Position numbers and translations under genes: made by a program. A stretch of DNA of 64,000 bases from assembly GCA_016584305.1 (NCBI GenBank), contig JACEEZ010021738.1, positions 36,860-100,859 on the forward strand, in the 5' to 3' direction. The notes beneath the pieces are model-generated. The model was not told where the DNA came from, searched no databases, and saw only the letters and a list, made by a program, of their open reading frames with translations. Below, piece by piece: positions 44,641 to 55,639 of the stretch (positions within the stretch are counted from its first letter, which is position 1; every line of letters begins with the position of its first letter). This DNA is from Chionoecetes opilio (lineage: Eukaryota > Arthropoda > Malacostraca > Decapoda > Majidae).

Positions 44641-44933
44641 CTCCGGGGAAAAAACGTAGTGGTACGGCATGGTTGACGTGGGGCACATATCCCTGCTCAA
44701 CATGTCTGGTATGCTCTGATATACTCACAGGTTTTTCTGGAAAGGTTTGGAAGCTAACAGCTATCTGGGTGTCTTTTGTAGTGTTAGTGCAATGGCTGCC
44801 AAAACAGCACTGAATGTGGCGTATTGTGTCGCCGGCAGCACTTTATTCTGAACTGGCTACTATTATATTTAAGAGATAAACATATATCGATAAGTTGTGT
44901 GCATCACTTCCCTCCCCTTCCTTCCAAGCCAGA

Positions 44934-47900
44934 ATGTATGTGTTAGCAGCTGTTGTGGCGGTGTGTCTGTGGGTGGGGAGCCAGGCCGCGCCAGCCGCTG
45001 ATGAAATCACACACCTGCCCGGCCTGAACCACGACATTGCCTTCAAACACTACAGCGGATATTTGTCGGGCGACACTGGAAAGCATCTCCACTACTGGTA
45101 GGCTGGCGGCCAGGAGCGGTTTAAAACATAGGAACATGAAAAAATAAGGAAGCTATAAGAGGCCGTGAGACCTACACGAGGTAGTTCCTGTTAGTTAACA
45201 CTACCCACATCCACCTTTCATCCCCATCCATGAATTTATCCAGCCTCCCTTTAAAGCTCTCTAATGACTCCGCACCTGTCTACTGAGTCCATTCCAATCA
45301 TTTACCACCCCATGTGTGAACAGTTTTGAAACTGATTTGTGAATTGTTTGTAAATACTAATTCAGTTAATCATGGCTATTTGTCAGTTTTAGATTAATTT
45401 GTCACCTGTGCACCATGATAAACAGCTGCCCTACCTGTGCCAGGTTTGTGGAGTCGTCCCGTGATCCTGGTAGCGACCCAGTGGTGCTGTGGATGAACGG
45501 CGGTCCCGGCTGCTCCTCCTTGGAGGGACTGCTGGTAGAACTGGGACCCTACCTCATCAACCCTGACGGCAAGACGCTGAAAAAGAATCCATATGCCTGG
45601 AACAACGTAAGTTATCGAGGAAGGCTTTAGTAATTAAAGTTTTATTCATAAACTCTTCTTTTTAGATTGTGTCAGTTATATTCTCAGTCAGGTAATTAAC
45701 ATGGAGTCAGTGTATGTATTAGTGCAAGGGAGAGGTGATTGATATACCATGGGAATATGTACACTGATTTGTAAAGGCCAGCAGAGTTACAGTACGAAAG
45801 GAGGCTGAATGAGGAGAGGTGTAGTAAAATGGCATATATGGAAAAAGGGTATCCTGGGTGGCCATGGTGCCAACTCCTTTGGTAATAAGTGTCTTCGCAG
45901 AATCATAGGGTATCGCTGGGATGATTACGTGTCAAATCAGCGATTGCACCTTGTGACTGAATCGAGGCCTATTACCTGCATAGTCAGCGCCAACTTCGGC
46001 TATATGAGCATGTGGCACGCTACCCTACCTTGGAGGCCAAGGGGGCTTGGCGACCACAAGGTTCGTGGCTGGGGCAAGTTGATGCTGCCTGTCGAGTTAT
46101 TTGGTATGGGAAAGGAGCCTGCATGGGGAACTCGCGCGTGGTGACACCCGGGAGTAGCGTTGTAGGGTGGGCGAGGCAACGTGCCCCCCTGTGTATGCCC
46201 CCGATAAGTGATTGATCTACTGTTAGAGACAAAGATCTTTTCCATTAATCCCAAGGCGTTGGATACATTTTCTTCAGATGGCCAATGTGCTGTTCCTCGA
46301 AGCCCCAGCCTGTGTTGGCTTTTCCTATGACGACAATGACAAGTGTGTCACCGGGGATGATGAGACGTCCTTGTCCAATTACTTAGCTCTTCAGGACTTC
46401 ACAAATAAGGTATTGGTCGTGCCACCAATACTAAGCATCACATTACTTTCTTAAGTTGGGTTGATGATATGGATTATAGATTCATAAAACCCCTGGAAAC
46501 TGAGCTACAATTAATGTTATATCCTAATATCTAATTAGAATTATATATTTACATTCAGCTCTTGACATGCTCCCCCATCCATTTTTCCCCAGTTTCCTGA
46601 GTACAGAAACAACAGTTTCTTTCTCACTGGAGAGTCCTATGCAGGTATATATATACCCACCTTGGCTGTAAGGGTCCTCAAAGGACAAGAAAAATTCCCT
46701 ATCAACCTACAGGGCTACGCCATAGGCAATGGTTTGTCCAGCAAAGACCTCAATGAGGACTCATTAATTTTCTTTGCTTATTACCATGGCCTCTTCGGGG
46801 ATGAGTGAGTACACTTATGCTTCTCTTTCTTTTATGTGCCTTAAAAAGACTTCTGATATTCAGCTACTGATGTCCTGCCACGTAGTTGTCAGCCCGTGGT
46901 GGTAATGAGTAAGTGTGTGTCCCGTCAGCCTCTGGGACCGCCTGGTGGAGCACTGCTGCACGGGGGGCAGCGCTTCCAGACAAACCTGCAACTTCCACGA
47001 CAACCTCACGCCCATGTGTGACAAGGCGGTAGTAGACGCTAAACGCCCCGTATACTCTAGAAAACTGAACAGATACAACATGTATGCCAAGTGTCCCCAC
47101 ACAACAGGGGGCAAATTTTCACGTTACGAAGCAGATCTCTCCAATATGATGAGGCGCCACGGCTTTAATGACACCATGATGATGGAAGCAAAACAAAACA
47201 ATATTAAGTGAGTCCATAGTGTTTGTCTAGTATTGTAGCTTTTTTTTAAATATATATTTGTTATGTTGAAATTATTTGATCTAAGAACGATCATAATCAT
47301 TGATATGCTTTTACTCTTCAGGTACAATGTGAACTATGACGCTCCCTGCACTAATGCCACAGACATCACCACTTATCTCAACACTCCTGCGGTGCGCCAG
47401 GCCCTCCATATCCCCTCAAAGGTCAAACCATTTGAAATATGCAAGTAAGTACGTGGGCAGCAGGTTTAATGATCCATATATATCAAATATATGATAAAAG
47501 TGTATTATTATTGATCGTCATTCCTGTACATACACATTGAAGCTCTTGTTTCTCTTCCAGTAATGCTGTGCACATATTTTACAAGTATGAGTACACGACC
47601 ATGAAGCCCCAATACGAGTACCTGACAAGTCGGGTTCGGGGACTTGTCTACAACGGGGATATTGACATGGCCTGTAACTTTTTAGGCGACCAGTGGTTTG
47701 TGGAGAGCCTGGGTCTACAGGTGAGTTTCTTTTAGGCCTAAGTGCGGCATATCTTCTTACTCATGTCAAGGATTAGGGGTGGATCATGGATCATGGGCTG
47801 TGGATTCAATCTATTGCCACAGCTGTTGTTTGAAGTTAATTTTTATAATGTTGTTGGGTCATATTAACCCCTTCACACCCAGATCTTTTCCTTGCTATAA

Positions 47901-48355
47901 AAAATCGTCTGTTGTCGAGCCATACACTTACGAAAAGTGACTAAAATAAACCAAATTAGCTAGTGGACAACGATACTAAACAGGTCATATCTATAAACAC
48001 ATTGCTTATATTCATTAAAAATCATCTAATGGTGGTCAAATTACAATGGAAATTAAGCTCTGGGCCTCAAGAGGTTAAAGTTTCCACTTGCTTACAAATT
48101 CATTCATTTGCACATTTTCATTAAAGTCAGAAAAAGTCTCAAGAATATTTTAACACTGGTTCTTCATCCACAACACAACAGGTCAAGGAAGAGCGCAGTA
48201 TGTGGTTCCAGGGAGGCCAAGTGGGAGGATTTGTGAAGCGTTTTGCCAACCTGGACCAGCTGACTGTACTAGGAGCTGGACACATGGTGCCCGAGGACAA
48301 ACCCGCACCAGCCCTCAAGATGATCGATTCCTTTTTATTCCAGAAGCCTTATTAA
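44934..48355 (+). CDS. CTSA: Lysosomal protective protein (cathepsin A)-like serine carboxypeptidase, 8 exons
   Basis: Exons: 44934-45097, 45444-45606, 46278-46409, 46593-46804, 46929-47207, 47322-47444, 47561-47720, 48182-48355; all introns are GT-AG and the joined frame is open for 468 codons. The peptidase family S10 removes C-terminal residues in lysosomes; cathepsin A also protects beta-galactosidase and neuraminidase. Residues 1-19 are a signal peptide ([19 protein letters not shown]). Family blocks: [12 protein letters not shown] (72-83, oxyanion region), FLTGESYAG with nucleophile Ser168, [17 protein letters not shown] (388-404, catalytic Asp), [11 protein letters not shown] with His445. 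Length fits the family. GCSS and DMACNF favour CTSA over CPVL or SCPEP1. PACVGFSY replaces the usual Gly by Cys (exon 3). An upstream in-frame Met at 44895 is possible; the chosen Met gives a clean signal peptide. Confidence 0.92.
45127..45327 (-). mobile_element. CR1-like LINE 3' fragment in intron 1
   Basis: AACATAGGAACATGAAAAAA...GACCTACACGAGGTAGTTCC...TCATTTACCACCCCATGTGT matches the same antisense LINE end as 44305-44640, further truncated. It fills most of intron 1 (45098-45443). Confidence 0.75.
45880..46215 (+). mobile_element. RTE-type LINE 3' fragment in intron 2
   Basis: GGTAATAAGTGTCTTCGCAG through GTATGCCCCCGATAAGTGAT corresponds to 58190-58565 of the LINE copy, with several deletions (the stretch coding for the YPETDPSHR region is lost). 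It sits between exons 2 and 3 in gene orientation. Confidence 0.85.
47864..48078 (+). mobile_element. TTAA-flanked MITE in intron 7 (copy 2)
   Basis: TTAA ends at 47864-47867 and 48075-48078 with CCCCTTCACACCCAG and CTCTGGGCCTCAAGAGG as inner termini. Same family and orientation as 34600 and 48352. Confidence 0.85.
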
Positions 48356-48562
48356 CCCTTCACGCCCAGATCTTTCCTTTGCTATATAAAATCGTCTATT
48401 GTTAGCCATAAAATTACGAACAATAGCTAAATATACCAAGTTAGCTAGGGGACATGGATACTAAACAGGTCATAGCTATAAACCCTAGTTTGTATTCATT
48501 AAAATTATCTAATGGTATCCAAATTAGAAAAGGAAATTACGTTGTGGGCCACAAGGTGTTAA
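48352..48562 (+). mobile_element. TTAA-flanked MITE at the stop codon of the carboxypeptidase gene (copy 3)
   Basis: The left TTAA (48352-48355) includes the TAA stop codon (48353-48355) of the gene. The right TTAA is at 48559-48562. Inner ends are CCCTTCACGCCCAG and GGGCCACAAGGTG. Because piggyBac-type elements duplicate TTAA, the stop codon was preserved and the 3' UTR now starts inside the MITE. Confidence 0.85.
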
Positions 48563-49427
48563 AAAGATGACAGGCTATTCTGGGTCTCTTACTTGTGATA
48601 CTGGTTATGTACGCCAGGTGAATATTAGGTTGTACATTTTTACCTTACCTTAGCACAATGTCATGTAAGTGAGCCACCAGGTTCTTACTCAATTTAGGTT
48701 CACTATCAATAATAGCATAGCGAAGGACAAACCAAACTAGCTGTCCAAGCTAATTAATTACATAACGTACTTTGGTTACCCATACAATCTGGGTAGCCGG
48801 CTTTGTCTCCTAATCTCCTAGGGCTTTGTAACTGTTCATTACTTAATGGTCAGCTGACTCGTACGTGGTATAGATTGATAAAGTAATGACACTTTTTATC
48901 AACTCTGTATTGTTTGTCTTTATAACAAATCAGCAGTATTACCTTCATTACGTGTTCAAGCATTCTTAAAATATCAGATGACAGAAAATATTAAAATGGA
49001 AATTTTATTTTCACTTTTATTATCAATAAATTATCTTTTTATTATTCACTTTTATTATCAAATTAAAATGAAAACGGCTTGGAGCCGTTTTCATTTTAAT
49101 TTGGATCCCTCAACCACTGTACGTAGGCTACATGTAGCATTCTTATTTGCCCGTGTGTTTGGGGTGAATGTGACTGGCACAAATGTATATGTTAGAATCA
49201 CACTAAGTAATTCCCGCTTGACAATGGAGGTAGGTGACTGCACCTGCCAGGTTGCACTTCCAAGTCACATCGGAGGACAAGGGGGGCGGCATGAGCCTGC
49301 AGTACTCAGGTGTCACTACACAAATCCTGCCTGCGCCACCACGTCAGGAGAGGGCCAACCATCATACTCCTTAAATGAATCCAAAGGGCTAATCACTAGT
49401 AATGGTTATTGAAGTGATCAGCTATAG
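48563..49427. other. 3' flank of the gene; holds a perfect hairpin
   Basis: The 3' UTR and polyadenylation site should lie here; AATAAA occurs at 49025-49030 but cannot be confirmed. A frame at 48978-49412 has no recognised domain. The 20-bp hairpin at 49060 is listed separately. Confidence 0.45.
49060..49102. repeat. Perfect hairpin, 20-bp arms and 3-base loop
   Basis: AAATTAAAATGAAAACGGCT (49060-49079), TGG, and its exact complement (49083-49102). It is about 700 bp after the carboxypeptidase stop codon, so it could lie in the transcript. Confidence 0.9.
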
Positions 49428-49654
49428 CAAGTGACGTAGCTTAGGGGGGAGGCCACGAGTCCCCCAGGTCCCCCCCCCACTGGCCATGGCTGCAGTAATC
49501 TGCTTGGACCTGCTACTGACGATTTTGCCCTTATACCCTCCTATATGGCATCAGAATGCCCCTTAGCCCCGCTATTCATAGTGTCTCCCCATACCCAGCT
49601 GTGCTCCCCCAGGTGCCCTACCCCCCCTTTGATAGATACCTAACTACGCCACTG
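49428..49654. mobile_element. MITE of the TGGCGTAGC family (copy 2)
   Basis: CAAGTGACGTAGCTTAGG on the left and CCTAACTACGCCACTG on the right, with shared interior to the copy at 39198. No matching TSD was found. Confidence 0.75.
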
Positions 49655-50235
49655 TCGCTCTGGCTTGTCTACGGTGCGGTGGCGCTTGACCCTTTTGTCA
49701 ATAACTAAAGACGTTAAATAAAGTAGAACGATAACGAGGCAGCAACCATTACTTTGCAGGGAGGACCTCATATCACACGTAACATCTCAGCCCCTCCCTC
49801 CCTCTCCCACTCACAGTGGTGCCGGCAGGACATGTCGACTGGGATGTCCTAGTGTGGGGTGGCCGTGGCATAGCCATTAACAATAAATTATTGAATTTTC
49901 ATTGGACCTCTGACTCATATCTAGGGTGGCCAACCCTTAGATCCGCCAATCATTCCTCTCTCTCTTCCACTCCCTCCCTTTCTCTCTCTACTTAACTTAC
50001 GCTGCAGAAATATGAAGATAAAAAACAAAATAAAACGTTTGGCACAAAATGATCCCCTTCCTCCTCCCAGCTGCCTGCACACGCGTGCTGCCTCCTTGCC
50101 GGCTCGCTGCCGACTGTCACTCGAACCGGATTTGTCAAGAAGCTCAACACTGCTTCGAAACACTAAAGCTTTCCCTTATTTCCTTCCCACGCCCTTACCT
50201 GTTTACCTTTGACCAATAGTTTTTGACCTGTAATG
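49655..50235. other. Non-coding stretch, nothing recognised
   Basis: No family motif. Short open frames near 49921-50212 are mixed-composition and unsupported. Confidence 0.4.
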
Positions 50236-50237
50236 TA

Positions 50238-51595
50238 AAGCGGCTATCACACGGTGCGTTTCGTCGGACTGTTTCGTCGAACTTGCCATTTGGTCGGACT
50301 GTTTGGTCGAACTTCGAGGGTCATTTCACCGAACATGTTCGATGAAATGGTTTTGTGAAATTATACAAAATGTTGCACATGCGTCGAACATACTCTGGGG
50401 TCAAAATAAGTCTATAATTTTTCTGTAAGTTATGAATAGTGTTAGCAATTATTAAGCATTGAAATGAACACCATCATATAATACGTTAAAGTAAAATTAA
50501 TACAGATCAGTCTATAATATATATGTGATAGATTTTCTGAAATATGAAGCTGATTTGATGTGTTTACAATTTGCGGTAGAATGATTACTAGTAGAATATG
50601 AGATGAAGTATAACGGGGAGAGAATGGGAATGATGCGTGTGGTTTTCACTAAAATGGGATGTGAAATGAATGAGGTGGTTGAAAGGACAGGAAGAGAATG
50701 GATGTTATTGCTGCTGGGACTGTGTGGTGACTGGTGAGACAAGGGGACGGATGATTGAGACAGGGAAAGATCGAGTGGAGAGAATGTGGTGTATGAGAAA
50801 TAGACAATAGAACTGCATGCTTGCATATAGTTTTGTTTAGTTTTGTTCAGTTTCCCTTTTGTGTGTTTTTTTTTTCTTCTACAGGAGCAGCCGGTTCAAA
50901 GGCCTGGCCTATGAAGAAAAGGCCACCTGTAATATCAAGATCCGGTAAAATGGACGAGGACTGCGCGGTCCTTTTCTGAGACACTGACTACATATGGTAT
51001 TATTTCACACTAGGACCGAAATTTCTTACACAATTGGGCGCGTGGTTTTGGGCCATTGGGCCACCCGCCACAGGTTTCGGTGGCCACAGGTAACAGTGGC
51101 TGGCGGGCGGGCCCCGCTGGCCCGCCCGCCCGCCACTCGATTTTGGGGTCTGCCACGCGCTGCTGGGATGAAATTATTGCCCTAACCTAACCGAACCATA
51201 ACCTTGTAACGGGAGGGGCTCCGTCCCCTTCGACCCCCTGACGGGAATATTAACCTAACCGAAACTTAACCTAACCGGCGCGCAGTTCTCGTCCACTATA
51301 ACCCATTTAGCCCACATGAACGCGTCTTCATCTGTCGCTGTTCTCTTCTAACAATCACCTCCTCCCTTTTCATAACCAGTAGCTACGTATATATATGCCC
51401 CTAAAGTTAAAACATTAACAACAAATCTCCGTGCCTCTCGCTGTCATCGCTTCATCTTTGTTTGTTATTGTTGGGTGAAGCGGTTGGCCCAACCGTGTGC
51501 TAGATGTGTTGTCAGTGTTCGACGAACAGGTCCAACCATATGCTTGTTTGGTTCGACGAAACAGTCCGACGAAACGCCTCGTGTGATACCCGCTT
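50238..51595. mobile_element. TIR element, 1,358 bp, TA TSD
   Basis: AAGCGGCTATCACACGGTGC on the left and GCCTCGTGTGATACCCGCTT on the right belong to a TIR of about 45 bp with four mismatches, including CGTTTCGTCGGACTGTTTCG. TA flanks both ends (50236-50237, 51596-51597). A block like the 14937 repeat (CACACTAGGACCGAAATTTC) is nested at about 51007. No transposase is seen. Confidence 0.8.
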
Positions 51596-51821
51596 TAACC
51601 GTTATCTGTAAGAATTAAATGTTAGTAAATGTGAGATAGTAATAGAAGTGGTATATTTTTTTAGTATTTTTTTTATATCTTATATTGTGATAGGGTTCGT
51701 TAGTGCTTCGAACGCTTTAACAGAGTCGCAGAGGCTTGTTGGTAGGATATCATATTTATTTTTTTGCTACTTAGTTTGTGGGTTGTTAAAAAACAGGATT
51801 GCTTTGTTAGCAGTGGCGTAG

Positions 51822-52123
51822 TAAAGTAAAGATGGGAGCATACGCTAAGCTGCGCGTGGCATGCGGTGCTCATCTCCGTGGCATTAGCCCTTAGAGCCTG
51901 TGGTGGGTAAGAACCCGTTACCCCGGGACACAGGGCTAGCGTGACTCCCGGGTTACCACAGTTACCTTCCCCAGGTTACCCCAGGTACCCATTTATCAAC
52001 CCCGAAAGGAAGTTAGAACAGCTGGGTAGACTGGTCACCGACTTGCCCTGGCCCGGGATCGAACCAGGGCCCGCAGATTCGTAGCCAGGCACGCTAGCCA
52101 CTGCACCACGGAGGCGACAAGAG
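51822..52123 (-). mobile_element. tRNA-derived SINE (family 2) with 12-bp TSD
   Basis: On the minus strand the head reads GCCTCCGTGGTGCAGTGGCT (A-box region), GCTACGAATC in the anticodon-loop position (tRNA-Arg-ACG-like) and GGTTCGATCCC (B box). The anticodon and acceptor stems do not pair, so it is not a tRNA gene. The 12-bp direct repeats GCAGTGGCGTAG at 51810-51821 and 52124-52135 flank it. The target is the terminus of the MITE at 52125. Confidence 0.85.
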
Positions 52124-52124
52124 G

Positions 52125-52347
52125 CAGTGGCGTAGCTAGGTATCTATCAATGGGTGCCACGGATGTAGGCAAGCGGAGTTCAGGGACCACTCTGATGCCA
52201 CATAGAAGGGTATTTTCTATGATCAGATCAGTAGTGGGTATTAATCAGAGAATTATACAAAATACGGCAGCCATGACCAGTGGGGGGGGCACAGGATTAT
52301 CATGGGAAGGCACGTGCCCCCCCATTCCCCCCGTAGCTACCCCACTG
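52125..52347. mobile_element. MITE of the TGGCGTAGC family (copy 3), interrupted by a SINE
   Basis: CAGTGGCGTAGCTAGGTATC on the left and CCGTAGCTACCCCACTG on the right. The first 11 bases are duplicated at 51811-51821 by the SINE insertion. The copy is in the opposite orientation to the one at 49428. Confidence 0.75.
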
Positions 52348-53029
52348 CACCACGAGGATGGAGTTTCAGGGCAAGCCGCATATACTATTGGTATAGAGGC
52401 GGAGTGCAGGGAGCTTAGGATGGAAGGATGGGATGGAAGGATAGGATGGGGAGGAAGGGTAGGGATGCGGCAAGGCTGAAGGGCGCCTTTGTGTGGCTAA
52501 TGGAGCCTCGGCCACGTCACCGCGCTGATCCCTGTGATGCTTCAGCGCCCTCCGTCTTGGGTGGCGCTGCCGGCTGGCCTGAGCGCTGTGTTTGAGGGAC
52601 TTGTGGACTTGAACAGTGTGGTGTTGTGTCACGCGTCAACTAGCGAGGCATTGCAGGGCTGTTGTTATTGTTGTTGATGTTAGCGATGGTGCTGGTGTTG
52701 ATTGTACAGCTGTTATTATTGATATTTATTTTGTTTTTATATGGATGTTGTTGATGCATTATAGTTGTTATCGTTTATGTTGTATGTTGTAGTTTATTCT
52801 TTTACTGTTGTAATTCGACGATTCATTCGCCTACCTCCCTACTATCATTCATCATCATCATTATCCTCGTCGACGTCGTAGTCATCATCATTATAATCAT
52901 CATTATTTATTTCCACTTCTCTTCATCTTGTCTTTTCTTCTTTATGTATAAGGTGATTGAGCTAAAAGCTAGAAACTTTCTTTCTAATCATTATTCTTTC
53001 TACATGATCTTTATGTTGACACACACACA

Positions 53030-53083
<54 letters not shown>

Positions 53084-53985
53084 TATCCTTAAGACTTTTC
53101 TTCTTATGCTTGCGCGTAAACATTTAAAAGTTTCCATATATAAAAGTGTATTCCATAAAGTTTCGATATTCCATCGGGATCACCATAATATGTTAATGTT
53201 TTGAGACCGCGAGTCGCGTTTTATACAACACCTAGTCATGCACAGTAAAAATGCTCGTTTGTTCAGATGAAGCAGCCGCCACTGACTGTTAGCGTCACAG
53301 TAATCTATGGTAATGGAGGAAGCGGGTTCGTGACCTAATTTTTACGTTGAGGCCAATAAGGAGTGTCCATGATATTGTCGTATGGTTATGTATGACCCAT
53401 CACAACTTTGGTCTGGGAGGCAAGGAGCTGGTGGCTGCTGAACAAAGCATCCCATGTTCTCCTGTCATCTGTATTTATGTTTCTCTTGTCTGTCTATTTT
53501 GTTGAGTCCTAGTTCCTCTGTACTTCTGTCTTTCCCGCCTTCCCTCCCTTTCCCCTGCCTATATTTTTTAATCCTGTCTCCGGTCCCTTGTCCCTCTATC
53601 CCTTGCATATTTGGGCTAATTAATCGGCACCAAAACACCATCAGAAGACAAACTGTACAATAATATGATTATTCAAAACCTCGGGCCTGCTATGGATAGA
53701 TTCCAACTGAGCTTCAGCAAAGTGCGATGCAATTTTGCTTTGTGTCACTTGCTGAGAGTAGCTCTGAGTGAGATTGTATTGGTTGACATTTGACCATGAA
53801 CGTGATGGTTCATCCCAGCAGCATTAGATGATAGATGAAAAGTAGCCCTTTTTGCCTTTGTCTTCTGCTTTAGGTTTCCCTCAAGGTACTGAGGGAAGAT
53901 AACAATAGCCTCTTGGTAGCCATTTTACCATTCGCGGCATTATCTTCACGCAGCTTTGAGATGGATACTTTTTGTCATTATGGTT
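52348..53985. other. Non-coding stretch with an (AC)n tract
   Basis: (AC)n at 53019-53079. TTATTATTG and CATCATCAT-type low complexity at 52660-52910. No gene or element end recognised. Confidence 0.5.
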
Positions 53986-54144
53986 TATGCTTTGCACAAC
54001 TGCCATAACATCCACAAGGAAAATGCAAGAAACGTGCAGGCAGACATCCCGGCCGACTGTGCCTCAGAAGGGCCCGTACAGACAGATACAAATGCAGTCC
54101 ATTTCCAAATGCAGACTCCCATTCCCTCGATGATAAACATCATA

Positions 54145-55045
54145 CACGCTGCCCGACCTGAGGCGTTTTCTGCGGGGGAGCAAGATAAATTTCGCTTGCA
54201 AACGGTCACTTTTCTCTTGCTGTGTCCCCGCAGAAAACGTTCACAGTCGCTTGCTCCATGAGATGGCGACGCGGCGGCTGAGATGTAAGCAAAACAAAGA
54301 TCAAATGACTATTTTGACCCTCTAAATATTTTCACAATGGGACGCATTCTATACCGTTATAGTCAGAAAAGTGTGCAGATTCAGGAAGTGTGCTTAGAAA
54401 TGTAATGTGATCATAAATAGCCGAGCAATGAGGTGATGAAGCCAAACAAGTGTGAACAAATGTTTATGCACCGTTTTACTTAACCGTTGTTTTCGAATAT
54501 TTTGAAACTTACATTACATTTATAAATGTATACTATGCAAATCAAAATTTCCTCAAAAGCCGATAGTGGTCTCAGTGTTTCTTAATATCCAAGGGTATTG
54601 CCAGCAAATCGGGTAAGAGTGAGGGTGGTGAAGTTGTTGATTTTCGGTAAAAACGGCTTTGTTGACAAGTCCGCACATTCCAGTGTTTACCTCCAGCTGT
54701 TCGAATGCATAAAGCAATATTCAGCGTGACGATTATATTATCCTTAATTACACGCCGCAACCTCCCTTATTTGATTTAAACTTTTATGGTAAGACATTAA
54801 AATAAGAAAGTGTAATAGATTTTGTCGAAAGTACACTGTTGTCATTCTTTTATTGAAGCAGAAAGCATCGCTACGTCAGCCGAACGCTGACGCACTTCAA
54901 TCACTTCTCGCTTGCTCCCGCAAGAAATTTCTTGCAGGTCGGGCAATCATCCTCCCTGGATGATTGAACAACAAGCGAAATTTGAGCACGCGAAATTTTT
55001 TCTCTTGCAAGATAAATTTATCTTGCTCCCTCGCAGAAAACACCT
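54145..55045. repeat. Inverted-repeat element, about 0.9 kb
   Basis: GCGTTTTCTGCGGGGGAGCA with AGATAAATTT (54164 on) is mirrored by TAAATTTATCTTGCTCCCTC with GCAGAAAACACC (55014-55043). Inner pairs GCCCGACCTG (54148) and CAGGTCGGGC (54936), and GCTTGCTCC / GCAAGAAATTTCTTGC, give a complex fold. No coding content is recognised and no TSD was found. Confidence 0.6.
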
Positions 55046-55624
55046 CTATGCAAAATATATTTAACAGTCAAACAGAAGTACCACACTGTATTAATAGCAA
55101 CCCATACCTCTCCCACCTTTTTAGTATGGTGCTCTTTATTAATTGCTTTTTTTCGTCCATGTCCTTATATATATTTAAGTCTATGTAAGCATTGTCAACT
55201 TACTTATATATGTAAACAATTAAACAAACTCCCTATCTGTGTATATCTTCAGCCTGAAGGCTACACTATATCTAAATAAACTGTTACTTATCAATATTAT
55301 CATCATTACAATTTACACACACACACACACATACATACATAGCAGACACGAATTTGGATTATTTTTTTAATCTCCTGATGGTGACACATAGAGGCGTTTT
55401 AGCGTTTGCCAAGCGTTAATAGGCGGGTCAGGTCATGGCCATCCTTGGTGCTTTAGTAACGGATTGAAGGGCATAGACTGGATGTAAGCTCATTTCCCTG
55501 ACTAATTGTGCTGTAACACGGTTAGATATTATGTCACATTCATAATAGTTTCATTTTAAATTATAAGGGATCCATCTATTATATATATTATATATATATA
55601 ACTCGTTATATCAGTTAATCACTC
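55046..55624. other. Non-coding stretch, nothing recognised
   Basis: AT-rich with a short (AC)n at 55315-55331. It ends at the start of the LINE. Confidence 0.5.
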
Positions 55625-55639
55625 CTGGGATCAACCTGC

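Noticed and set aside
52040..52120. Possible tRNA-Arg gene on the minus strand
   Set aside because: A and B boxes are present but the anticodon and acceptor stems do not pair; the unit has a SINE body and 12-bp TSD.
53956..54261. 101-codon open frame with a hydrophobic start
   Set aside because: No recognised domain, and its 3' half is part of the 54145-55045 inverted-repeat element.
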